The notes beneath the pieces were generated by a model. The model made no database searches. It saw nothing but the letters and a program-made list of their open reading frames with translations, and was not told the origin of the DNA. 23,548 nucleotides of DNA from IMG/VR virus record IMGVR_UViG_3300007539_000229, positions 1 through 23,548 of that record; one strand, given 5' to 3'. The translations under genes were made by a program, and so were the position numbers. Of the stretch, positions 1 to 8,208 are shown piece by piece (position 1 is the first letter of the stretch; each line of letters opens with the position of its first letter). Origin of the DNA: a virus.

Positions 1-1617
1 AGAAGCATTTGTACCAACACCTAAGGAGTCAAATCGAACATCATCATCGGTATCAAGACCAAGAGTTGCAAGAGTTGGAGCGGGGATGTTTCCAATTGCT
101 GTTGTAACGTATGCGGTTGTAGCAACTTGTGTGTTGTTAGTTGCAGAAGATGCTGTAGGAGCAGTTGGAGTACCCGTTAGAGCAGGAGATGCTAGAGGTG
201 CCTTGAGTGCTAGACTGTTAGTAACGGTGCTAGAGAAATTAGCATCGTCGCCAAGTGCAGCAGCAAGTTCATTCAGAGTATCGAGAGCACCAGGAGCACT
301 ATCAATAACGTTAGCAACAGCAGTAGAAACAAATGCTGTTGTAGCAACTTGAGTTGTATTGGTTCCAGCGGTTGCTGTAGGAGCAGTTGGAGTACCTGTT
401 AGAGCAGGAGATGCTAGAGGTGCCTTTAGATCCAGTGCCGATTGAAGTCCATCAACGTTACCAATGATGTGGTTGTGACTATCATCAGCAATAGTTGCTG
501 TAATGGTTGCGTTAGCGGAACCATCGAACGATGCGGAACCAGAAACATCACCGCTAAGTGCGATTGTTCTGGAAGTTGCAAGTGTGGTTGCTGTATCAGC
601 ATTACCAGTTAGATCACCAGTGACATTACCTGTAACATTACCTGTAACATTACCAGTTAGCGCCGCAGTGATTGTACCAGCAGTGAAGTTGCCAGATCCA
701 TCGCGAGCAACGATCGCAGAAGCAGTGTTCGCAGAAGTTGCGTTAGATGTAACGGTGAAGGTAGCAGAACCAGTACCATTGTAGGTTGCACTACCACTTA
801 GACCAGTACCAGAAGTTGAAAAAGTTGCAGTTGGTAGGTTGCTACCAAGGGAAGTACCAGAAATTGTGCTGTTTGCTAGGTTAGCATTAGCAATTGCAGT
901 ACCGTTCCAAACACCACTAGTAATAGTTCCAACAGATGTTAGAGAAGAACCAGTAACACCAGAACCAAGCGAAGAAGAACTTAGAACTTCAGTTCCACCA
1001 ACTCTATAAACCTTACCAGATGCAACGTTGATGTGCTCAGAAGAAGTCCAAGCATCAGTGGAGTTGACCCAGTTCCAAGTGTGGTCGGTGTCGCCCTTCA
1101 ATGTGATGCCGCCGCCGTCGGCCGTGGAATCGGAGGGAGATGAAGTCGATGCTAGTTCAATATTCTTATCGTCTACGGTCAGCGTAGTGCTGTTAACCGT
1201 GGTTGTGGTTCCATCAACAGTTAGGTTACCAGTGACTGTTAGGTTACCGCCAACTGTAGCAGCAGCACCAACACTCAAACCGCCACTGACTGTCAGAGCA
1301 TCAGCGCCAGACTCATATGTTAGACCAGAATCTGTTGATGTTGCTGTCATCGCGCCTGTTGTTTGCGATGTCAGAACAATGCGTTGGCTGCCAGAACCAG
1401 CAGATAGTGTTGAACCTGCGTTTGTAATGCCCGAACCATCACCGACGAATGATGCTGCGGTAATAATGCCAGCAGCAACGATATTACCACTAGTCGTGAT
1501 GGTTACGCCACTACCAACTTTGAATCTGTTATTGTCTTGATCTGCATGGATAACACCAGTGATGGTAGAAATACCAGTTAGTGATCCGACTCTACTAAGT
1601 TCTCGCGCCCTTGACAT
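1..1617 (-). CDS. Tail fibre-like virion protein (3' end outside window)
   Basis: An open frame of 539 codons runs from the ATG at 1617 to the first base of the window without a stop, so the C-terminus is missing. The protein is rich in Gly, Thr, Ser and Ala. It has a GDGSGIT motif near residue 55, a VDDKNIELAS / GGGITLKGD segment near residues 145-170 that is common in cyanophage structural proteins, a TGNV triplicate near residue 325, and two copies of an APLASPALTGTPTAPTA module typical of phage tail-fibre repeats. The last visible residues (VRFDSLGVGTNAS) resemble the segment just before the S74 domain of the neighbouring fibre, so an S74 chaperone probably follows beyond the edge. It probably forms a trimeric fibre that contacts the host. 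Transcription likely starts at the late box 28 nt upstream. Fibre family is clear; the exact role is inferred. Confidence 0.85.
   Translation of the reverse strand, partial: MSRARELSRVGSLTGISTITGVIHADQDNNRFKVGSGVTITTSGNIVAAGIITAASFVGDGSGITNAGSTLSAGSGSQRIVLTSQTTGAMTATSTDSGLTYESGADALTVSGGLSVGAAATVGGNLTVTGNLTVDGTTTTVNSTTLTVDDKNIELASTSSPSDSTADGGGITLKGDTDHTWNWVNSTDAWTSSEHINVASGKVYRVGGTEVLSSSSLGSGVTGSSLTSVGTITSGVWNGTAIANANLANSTISGTSLGSNLPTATFSTSGTGLSGSATYNGTGSATFTVTSNATSANTASAIVARDGSGNFTAGTITAALTGNVTGNVTGNVTGDLTGNADTATTLATSRTIALSGDVSGSASFDGSANATITATIADDSHNHIIGNVDGLQSALDLKAPLASPALTGTPTAPTATAGTNTTQVATTAFVSTAVANVIDSAPGALDTLNELAAALGDDANFSSTVTNSLALKAPLASPALTGTPTAPTASSATNNTQVATTAYVTTAIGNIPAPTLATLGLDTDDDVRFDSLGVGTNAS
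151..204 (-). repeat. 54-bp direct repeat, copy 1 (fibre module)
   Basis: Identical to 373-426 except for one base in the APLASPALTGTPTAPTA-coding segment. The copies are 222 bp (74 codons) apart, both in frame within the first fibre gene. Confidence 0.85.
373..426 (-). repeat. 54-bp direct repeat, copy 2 (fibre module)
   Basis: Second copy of the repeat at 151-204, encoding the same APLASPALTGTPTAPTA tail-fibre module. Confidence 0.85.
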
Positions 1618-1644
1618 GGAAAATTATAGTAACGTTTTCTTCTA

Positions 1645-2844
1645 TTATTTATCAGAATCAATCTTCGATCTTAATTCTTTAATTGCCTCAATCAGCAATG
1701 GAACTATCTTTTCATATCGTACTGTTAGATAATCCTCACCACTGCGAGAATACTCATTTCCATCTTCATCATATGCCGTATCGAAAGGTGCTCTTGCAAC
1801 CGCTTCTGGAAGAACTTTTTGAACTTCTTGTGCTAAAACACCAACTTTTCGGTCTTTGCTGGTATACCCATATTCATAAGCAACTTCATTGAAATTATAA
1901 AGTACACCATGGAGTTCACACACTTTATCTAATGCCGATTCAATGCTCTCAATATTTTCTTTTAGTCTTTGGTCAGAGAAGAATGCTGTGATATCATCAG
2001 ATGCTCTAATTTCACCCGTTGTACCTGATGCATCAACACCAACACCCAGGGAATCAACTCTTACATCACCACCAAAAGTAGCACCAGCAGAAACATTTAC
2101 AGTAGTAGATTGCAAGAATGCAACTGTACCAATCCCTGTTTCATTAACACCAGTTAGAAGACCTGTCAAAGCAGAACCATCACCAGAGAATGATGCGGCA
2201 GTAATAATACCAGTTGCATCAATTGTAGTGGATTTCAGGAACGCAACAGTACCAACACCTACTTCATTAACACCAGTTAGAAGACCTGTTAGTTGAGAAC
2301 CATCACCTTCAAAGGAAGATGCTGTAATAACACCAACAGCATTAACGGTGGTTACCTGTAAGAATGCTGCGGTAGAAACACCAGAAGAATTTAGATTACC
2401 ATCAAAAGATTTAGTTGCAGTTACAAACCCCGCTTGAACATCACCAGTTACATTTCCAGTGAGATTACCCAATATATCACCAGTTACTCCACCAGTTAGA
2501 TTACCACTAAATCCGTTAGTAGCAGTTATAATACCTGAAGCGCGAATGTTTGTCGCCTGGAAGAATGCTACCGTAGAAACACCACTAGAATTGATACTTC
2601 CTGTTACATCTCCTGTCAAATTACCCGTAACTGCGGCAGTGACTGCGACACCAGTCAAGTTGCCACTAAATCCCAGGAAGGATGTAGTAACCCCAGAAGT
2701 ATACACATCGCCAGTTACATCTAGACCAGAGGATGGTTGGGTAGAACCGATACCAGTGCTACCCAATGCAGTATCTACAATTAAACCAGAATCTCCGACC
2801 TGTAGACCATTACCAACAACAAATTTCTTATTGACTGATGCCAT
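1645..2844 (-). CDS. Tail fibre protein with C-terminal peptidase S74 chaperone domain
   Basis: A 399-residue protein. Residues 1-285 are Gly/Thr/Val-rich with many GNLTG and SGVST motifs and two tandem 41-residue repeats (residues 165-205 and 206-246), as expected for a repetitive trimeric fibre shaft. Residues 290-399 form a peptidase S74 (intramolecular chaperone) domain: it opens with SDQRLKENI, continues with GVLAQEVQ and VRYEKIVPLLIEAIKEL, and ends in a helical tail. In this family the chaperone trimerises the fibre and then cuts itself off just before the Ser of the SDxRLK motif; the matching Ser-Lys dyad here is S290 and K295. The mature fibre would therefore end at about residue 289. 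It sits between two other fibre genes, each with its own late-type box. Domain assignment is firm; receptor specificity is unknown. Confidence 0.92.
   Translation of the reverse strand: MASVNKKFVVGNGLQVGDSGLIVDTALGSTGIGSTQPSSGLDVTGDVYTSGVTTSFLGFSGNLTGVAVTAAVTGNLTGDVTGSINSSGVSTVAFFQATNIRASGIITATNGFSGNLTGGVTGDILGNLTGNVTGDVQAGFVTATKSFDGNLNSSGVSTAAFLQVTTVNAVGVITASSFEGDGSQLTGLLTGVNEVGVGTVAFLKSTTIDATGIITAASFSGDGSALTGLLTGVNETGIGTVAFLQSTTVNVSAGATFGGDVRVDSLGVGVDASGTTGEIRASDDITAFFSDQRLKENIESIESALDKVCELHGVLYNFNEVAYEYGYTSKDRKVGVLAQEVQKVLPEAVARAPFDTAYDEDGNEYSRSGEDYLTVRYEKIVPLLIEAIKELRSKIDSDK
1646..1653 (-). promoter_or_regulatory. T4-type late promoter box
   Basis: The minus strand reads GATAAATA, a match to the NATAAATA late consensus of T4-like cyanophages. 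It lies 28 nt upstream of the ATG at 1617. It overlaps the last codons and stop of the upstream fibre gene (GAT AAA TAA), so the box is partly coding. Confidence 0.6.
2107..2352 (-). repeat. Two tandem 123-bp coding repeats in the S74 fibre gene
   Basis: Residues 165-205 and 206-246 of the S74 fibre are tandem 41-residue units sharing the pattern ITA-SF-GDGS-LTGLLTGVNE-G-GTVAFL-S. DNA identity is also high, with stretches such as TTAACACCAGTTAGAAGACC in both copies on the plus strand. This looks like a duplicated shaft module. Confidence 0.8.
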
Positions 2845-2869
2845 GCCTAATTATCAGGTACTTTTTTAG

Positions 2870-2877
2870 TATTTAGG
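2870..2877 (-). promoter_or_regulatory. Possible degenerate late promoter box
   Basis: The minus strand reads CCTAAATA followed by CT, matching only TAAATA of the TATAAATA late box. It starts 25 nt upstream of the ATG at 2844, the same spacing as the better boxes in this window, and overlaps the TAA stop of the upstream collar gene. The position supports it; the sequence match is weak. Confidence 0.35.
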
Positions 2878-5800
2878 CGGTACGCATAATGAACGCCAGA
2901 GCGAAGTACTTGGGTCTGTTTTCGTGGAAATTGTTACTACCAGCAGAAGTAGTTGATTGACCTTGACCAGAACCCGCGTTAACTCTAACACCAGAGTTAC
3001 CTGCTGCAGAACTAGAATCAATATTGAAGAAATTGTGCGTGTGAGCAGGCATTTCTGCTGTCGTTAGTTGATGAGCAGTAGAACCACCAGTATCGCCAAC
3101 AGCATATCTACCACTTGTAGCACCCGTGGTAGCATTGAATGTTTCACCAGCACCAGCATCGTCACCAGCACCAACAATAAATCTTTCTCTCAAGTCAGGT
3201 GTAACGCCACTGCCGTCGCAAAGTGCCCAACCAGTAGGAATGTTTGCGATCGTTCCAGACCACATGATGATACCACCAACAGGAATAGTACCAGCACCGA
3301 TAAAGGAACTGCCAGAACTTACCTGAACATCACCAACGTGAGTTGAAACACCAGTATGGTGAATGTTACCACTCAATCTGGTTTCGCCTGTTACATGGAA
3401 AGAATCATTATTAGTGAAGGAATCTGTACCAACGCCTAGTTTATCATATACAAAATTATCAGAATCAGACTCAAGGGAAACTTTACCAAAACGCTTCCAC
3501 TTGCCACTCGTTTCGCGAGTTCTAACCCAACCAAAGTAACCACCAGTGTCCCATCCAGTAGAAATTAGAACGTGGTCGGTAGAATCTGAATCATCTGGAG
3601 TTGTGGTGCCAATACCGACGAAGACATTTTCACCAATAGCAGCAACACCACCATCCTTTCTATTACCTCTCAGGTTAAGATCAACAAAGTCAGAATCACC
3701 GTTTGAAGTTAGTGTGGTGTTAATCGTAATGGTATCAACGGTGAGGTTGTTCTTATCTTCCTCTTCAGTAATTGCGGTTTCTGTCTCTTCAGGAATGGGT
3801 CTACCCTGACTATCAAACTTACGCTTACCAATGTAGAAGATACCATCATCGTTCATGCCAGTGAAGGCAACCGAACCACCATTATAACTAAATGCCTGAG
3901 AAATATTAACTTCGGAATCAGTCAATTGTCTTGTCTGATTCTGTGGCATACCTGTAGAGTAGTTACCAGGACCGAAACCTGTGTATTCAAAAGTATGTCC
4001 AGAAGATCTCAGCGAAGAGTTTCTTCTAAGTTCAACAGGTAGAATCTTGATACCTCGAACCAGTTCACTCGCTTCATGGGACGTTGCATTTGTACCAAGA
4101 ACACCGCGCAGAACCCCATTAATATCGCTATCCTTAATTCTAAGAATCTCACTACCGATCTGAATGAAATCACCTCTTCTAAACATGGTGGTGTTATGAA
4201 GAGTGATGCTAGTAGAAGTAGTACTAATCCCACTGGTGAGAATAGTTTCCTTACCAGCATATACGGTGAGTTGTCTTTCTCCAACTCGCTCATTACCTCT
4301 GGTAGAGAATCCTCTTCTAGCACCTAGTCCAGCACCATAAGCAGTAATTAGACCAGTAATTGCAGGTGCATTTGTTGTAATTCCAATCTCAACAGATAGA
4401 GAAGAACCATAACCAATTCTTTGTACAATGTACTTATCGCCATTGTAGACAGTGGCGAATCCAGTTGCACCAGAAAGAATAACCCTGTTACCAGACTGGA
4501 GACCTAGATCTCTTGCAAACTGAACAGTTGCAATACCACTAGTAGGATCATGTGCGATAGAAATAACTGTAGTTGCAGTGCCGACATGACGGACTGTGCC
4601 ACCAGAACTAGAATCTTCAGCAGTTGTTGTATACTTGAAGTGTACAGCATCCTCAACAGATGTGATTCTGTGAAGACCATTGTAATTAGAACTAGAAACA
4701 CCTACGATTTCGACAACATCACCAACGTTATCGTTGATTGCCTGAACATCAACAGTACAATCAGAAGGAGAACCGAAGAAAGGTAGACCTCTTAGTGTTA
4801 GAGTATCGCTAACTGCATAACCAGAACCAGGGTTGATTAGAGTAACCGCAGTAACTGTATTGGAAGTACCAACAACAACCTTTGCAGTTGCACCGCGACC
4901 AGATCCACCTACAAGATCAACGTTATAGTAAGTTTGCTCTGTTGCATTGTCCAGACCTAGGTTAGAACCACCAGTAGGACTTGTTACAGAACTGATACCA
5001 TTGAAACCATGATCAGAATCAGTAAAGACACTTGCTTGACCGCCAGTAACAGTCAGACTTGTAATACCAAGACCTAGGTGAGACTTAGTAATGAAACTAT
5101 TGATAGATTCTCTAGTTAGAGAGTTCCTGACATTGTTAATATCAACTTGACCATCGGGGTCTCTAACTGCATAAGATGCTGCAGCATCGGGATCATCTAC
5201 AGGATTGTCCGAATCAATTTCGGGAACATAGTAATCAAAGTTCTGGGGCAAGAACTTGGTCGAAGTTGCAAAGGGAGATAGTGGAGGTGCTGCTAGATGA
5301 CCAGCAATGGTAACTTGATAGATACCATCCTGAACGCTGGGGATAAACTTTTGGATTGTTGTGGTATCAAATACCTGATAAGCAGGACCATACTCCACTC
5401 TTTCAAAATATGGAGCAAACGTTCTACCAGAACCAACAACAGTTGCATCCTCATAAGTATAAGGTCTAGAAGATGCAACAGTAGTAATACCACCTGGATC
5501 AGTGTTTAGTCCAACAGCAAATGTTCTGGAATCAATAACTTGAGTAACTGTGAAGTCTCTATTGAAACCAAGGTTGACGGTGCCAGTCGTATTATTAGTA
5601 GTCTGGAGTCTTCTAATACGAATATGCTGATTATCAAGTAGTTGGTGAGGATATTGTGTCGTGACAATACCAGTAGCACCAGACCAAGAAGCATTGACAA
5701 TGCTAGTATTAGTTCTTAGGTTAGTGATGTCGGTGATATCTGTATTATCATTTTGATATACAGTATCATCGATGGGAGTTCCAGAGTCCTGAAGAACAAA

Positions 5801-8167
5801 ACCAGGAATAGGTGCAACAGCATCTGTTGCTTCCTGAGGAATAACATATCTAAACCTATACAACTTATCCCCATCATTCCTGTTATCAGGTTTTCTGGTA
5901 AGTGTTAGGTTTGAAGTCTTAGGTGTAATTCTTGCTTGGTTGGCGACAATTGCGGCACGCAAGGTGTTGCGAACATCAACGTTAATGTACCAACCGTTGG
6001 AGTCATATTGAATTGGGTGACCAATTTGCCCAGGAATCTTATCAGAAACTCTAGACTCAATGGTAAGTTCACCACCCAAATTATTCAGATTAGTGATTTC
6101 AGACCCAGCAAGTGCGCCGTTTTCATTGTTTGCAATTTGAATCTGGTCTGCATTCAAACCATCAGTAATTGCAAAGTAAACTTTATTGGATTCAATGCCA
6201 TCAGGTAGACTACCATCAGCACTAATGATCCTAATGGATTCACCATTTATAAACTTATGATTTTCCTGTAGAGTAAATGTGTTAGAAGTAATAGAGTTGA
6301 TACCCGATACTCTACCAACAACATGAGACTTGACAGCAGATACTCTTTCATCAGGATCTGTGCCAGGTGTGGGCATCAAGATTCTTGCAGTCTGAATAGA
6401 ACTTGCAATAGAAACGTTTAGAGTATCATCAACCTTTGCACCAACAATATAACCACTTACAGATCTTGGTGGTGGAGTATCTTGGTTCTTATAATCATAG
6501 AAATAAATTTTGGTGTCAGTGGACAGACCAGCAGTTACATCAACATCAGCAGTTAGATATGTAAGGTCTGTAACTTTGTTCGTATTATTTCTGGGTGGGA
6601 TGATGTGGGTGATATAACCCTTATCATCCTTAGAGAATGAATTATCTCTATAACCAGCAGAAATAAGAGATTTTGCACCAAAGTTAGAGTTGGAGTTGGT
6701 GATGGAAAGGTCACCACCCGCCTCAGATACAAACTGCTCAGCGTAACCAATAGCAAAAATCGAAACTGCCTGGATATAGGAGTTGTTTATTACCTTAATA
6801 TGGAAGTTTGCATAATCAGGTTTGTATTTCGATTCAACGTCAGAATATAGGTTAACAGAAGATCCTAGAGTTGCTTGATCTTCATAGATGCCACTTGTCC
6901 TGTTGTACTTAACAAATGCGTTATTATCTTTCTGCAGACCGATACCCGTGAACTGTGCCACGACCATCGACTTGAAACCAGTCGCTTTGCTGCCATCTGC
7001 CAGCATACCACACTGTCCATAAGATGATCTCAAAGAACAGTTGTAAATATAAGGAGATGCAGACGCTGTACTATCAGATTCAACATCCATCTCTGGGGTT
7101 AGACCAGAGAGATCAGGTGTTGCAGTAGATGTTGGAGCAGTTGCTAGAGAATAGGTGAAAGAAGTGGCGCTAAGAATCTGAGCGACAAGGAAAGATCCAT
7201 CATATTCACTATTATTAACACCAGTAATTCTTACAGGTGTACCAGTCTGAAGTCCATGATCAGTAGAAGTGACAACAGTAACAACAGAAGTTGCTGTGCT
7301 ATCTGTTGGTGTTATACCAGAATAGATATCGCTAATTGCAATAGCACCTGCTTGACTTAGAGAACCAACAATTCTGGTTTCATCAATTTTCTTCTCAAAG
7401 TCATCGTTGCCAGGATAATCAGGCAGTGCTCTACCAGAACTTGTACCATAAGCAAGTGTCAACTTATGATAATACATCCCCAGGTCAGTATTACCTGTAG
7501 ATTCAAAGTTATTTGTACCGTCTGCATATTCAAAGCAAGACAGTTTATGGTGAGAGAATCTAGGAGCGTATCTGTTACCAGTGCTATCCTTAAAGATCGT
7601 GTCGTTGGTATCAGCATCAAAGAATGTGAAACCATACATGTAGCATCCGCCAGTCAATCTAAAGACGGAAGATCTCTCAATGGTTACATTCTCAGGATCG
7701 GGAACATACTTAGGACGGATCTTAGTTTTTCTAAGGTCAATACTAGTGATCGAAACACCACGGGGAATAATTACACCACCGTGAATAGAGTTGAACTTAT
7801 AAAGATCGTTTTGAGCATCCTGAATATTAAAATTGGACGATAGTGTCAGTTCAGGAATACTTTGAGTGGTGCCATTAGCGTCTGTAATATTACCGCTGGT
7901 GTCAATGCGGTAACCTGGTCTGTTGTCGATGTAGTGAGTACCAGGAGAGATAACGATCGTTGTTTGATCAAACTTATCGTTGTCTACACCCGCCTGATAA
8001 GAAAATCTCGCTGCTTCAATTAGAGCACGCTGGATAGTCCTAAATGGACGTGCTTTTGAATTACCCTGGTTGGTAATATCATCAGTGGCGTCAATTTCGT
8101 TAGGATCAACGTAAATGATGAAACCCTGAATATTCTTTAGAAAATTCTCTAGTCTGCTTAATGGCAT
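2873..8167 (-). CDS. Large tail fibre/adhesin: pectin-lyase-like N-terminus and Tail Collar C-terminus
   Basis: At 1764 residues this is the longest protein in the window. Residues 15-85 (YVDPNEIDATDD, ARPFRTIQRALIEAA, TTIVISPGTHY) resemble the start of a right-handed beta-helix of the pectate-lyase type seen in phage fibres and tailspikes. The middle is long, beta-rich and repetitive, with GSGY-type motifs. Residues 1626-1764 form a phage Tail Collar domain: PVGGIIMWSG, PTGWALCDGSG, TPDLRERFIVGAG, PAHTHN and a closing ENRPKYFALAFIMR. Collar domains end T4 gp12-type short fibres, where an H-x-H motif binds metal; AHTH here fits that. It is probably a host-binding fibre attached to the baseplate. 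It reads from a divergent late promoter at 8198-8205. Domains are well supported; which T4 fibre it replaces is unknown. Confidence 0.88.
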   Translation of the reverse strand: MPLSRLENFLKNIQGFIIYVDPNEIDATDDITNQGNSKARPFRTIQRALIEAARFSYQAGVDNDKFDQTTIVISPGTHYIDNRPGYRIDTSGNITDANGTTQSIPELTLSSNFNIQDAQNDLYKFNSIHGGVIIPRGVSITSIDLRKTKIRPKYVPDPENVTIERSSVFRLTGGCYMYGFTFFDADTNDTIFKDSTGNRYAPRFSHHKLSCFEYADGTNNFESTGNTDLGMYYHKLTLAYGTSSGRALPDYPGNDDFEKKIDETRIVGSLSQAGAIAISDIYSGITPTDSTATSVVTVVTSTDHGLQTGTPVRITGVNNSEYDGSFLVAQILSATSFTYSLATAPTSTATPDLSGLTPEMDVESDSTASASPYIYNCSLRSSYGQCGMLADGSKATGFKSMVVAQFTGIGLQKDNNAFVKYNRTSGIYEDQATLGSSVNLYSDVESKYKPDYANFHIKVINNSYIQAVSIFAIGYAEQFVSEAGGDLSITNSNSNFGAKSLISAGYRDNSFSKDDKGYITHIIPPRNNTNKVTDLTYLTADVDVTAGLSTDTKIYFYDYKNQDTPPPRSVSGYIVGAKVDDTLNVSIASSIQTARILMPTPGTDPDERVSAVKSHVVGRVSGINSITSNTFTLQENHKFINGESIRIISADGSLPDGIESNKVYFAITDGLNADQIQIANNENGALAGSEITNLNNLGGELTIESRVSDKIPGQIGHPIQYDSNGWYINVDVRNTLRAAIVANQARITPKTSNLTLTRKPDNRNDGDKLYRFRYVIPQEATDAVAPIPGFVLQDSGTPIDDTVYQNDNTDITDITNLRTNTSIVNASWSGATGIVTTQYPHQLLDNQHIRIRRLQTTNNTTGTVNLGFNRDFTVTQVIDSRTFAVGLNTDPGGITTVASSRPYTYEDATVVGSGRTFAPYFERVEYGPAYQVFDTTTIQKFIPSVQDGIYQVTIAGHLAAPPLSPFATSTKFLPQNFDYYVPEIDSDNPVDDPDAAASYAVRDPDGQVDINNVRNSLTRESINSFITKSHLGLGITSLTVTGGQASVFTDSDHGFNGISSVTSPTGGSNLGLDNATEQTYYNVDLVGGSGRGATAKVVVGTSNTVTAVTLINPGSGYAVSDTLTLRGLPFFGSPSDCTVDVQAINDNVGDVVEIVGVSSSNYNGLHRITSVEDAVHFKYTTTAEDSSSGGTVRHVGTATTVISIAHDPTSGIATVQFARDLGLQSGNRVILSGATGFATVYNGDKYIVQRIGYGSSLSVEIGITTNAPAITGLITAYGAGLGARRGFSTRGNERVGERQLTVYAGKETILTSGISTTSTSITLHNTTMFRRGDFIQIGSEILRIKDSDINGVLRGVLGTNATSHEASELVRGIKILPVELRRNSSLRSSGHTFEYTGFGPGNYSTGMPQNQTRQLTDSEVNISQAFSYNGGSVAFTGMNDDGIFYIGKRKFDSQGRPIPEETETAITEEEDKNNLTVDTITINTTLTSNGDSDFVDLNLRGNRKDGGVAAIGENVFVGIGTTTPDDSDSTDHVLISTGWDTGGYFGWVRTRETSGKWKRFGKVSLESDSDNFVYDKLGVGTDSFTNNDSFHVTGETRLSGNIHHTGVSTHVGDVQVSSGSSFIGAGTIPVGGIIMWSGTIANIPTGWALCDGSGVTPDLRERFIVGAGDDAGAGETFNATTGATSGRYAVGDTGGSTAHQLTTAEMPAHTHNFFNIDSSSAAGNSGVRVNAGSGQGQSTTSAGSNNFHENRPKYFALAFIMRTA

Positions 8168-8171
8168 TGCC

Positions 8172-8179
8172 TATAAATA
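8172..8179 (+). promoter_or_regulatory. T4-type late promoter box (plus strand)
   Basis: Perfect TATAAATA, preceded by C and followed by AT, located 29 nt before the ATG at 8209. It supports 8209 rather than 8161 as the start of the plus-strand gene, because a start at 8161 would lie upstream of its own promoter. Confidence 0.75.
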
Positions 8180-8197
8180 ATGACACCTTCTTCTTTG

Positions 8198-8205
8198 TAT
8201 TTATA
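8198..8205 (-). promoter_or_regulatory. T4-type late promoter box (minus strand)
   Basis: The minus strand reads TATAAATA followed by CAAAG, 30 nt upstream of the ATG at 8167 of the 1764-residue fibre gene. It faces the plus-strand box at 8172-8179, so the two predicted transcripts cross over the same roughly 35 bp. Confidence 0.75.
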
Positions 8206-8208
8206 AGT

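Noticed and set aside
620-655. Three 12-bp tandem repeats that could suggest a small array or iteron
   Set aside because: They are in frame and encode repeated T-G-N-V in the fibre shaft; no spacer structure or replication context.
86-1540. Long plus-strand frames opposite the first fibre gene, also opposite the other fibres
   Set aside because: They are low-complexity Val/Pro/Leu-rich antisense images of repetitive fibre codons, with no promoter, start context or recognisable domain.
4009-4323. Minus-strand 104-codon frame inside the collar fibre gene
   Set aside because: It lies in another frame of a long conserved gene and has no start context or recognisable features.
8161-8208. Upstream start at 8161 for the plus-strand coiled-coil gene
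   Set aside because: It would precede the late promoter at 8172 and overlap the divergent fibre start; the extra residues are Phe-rich and look non-coding.
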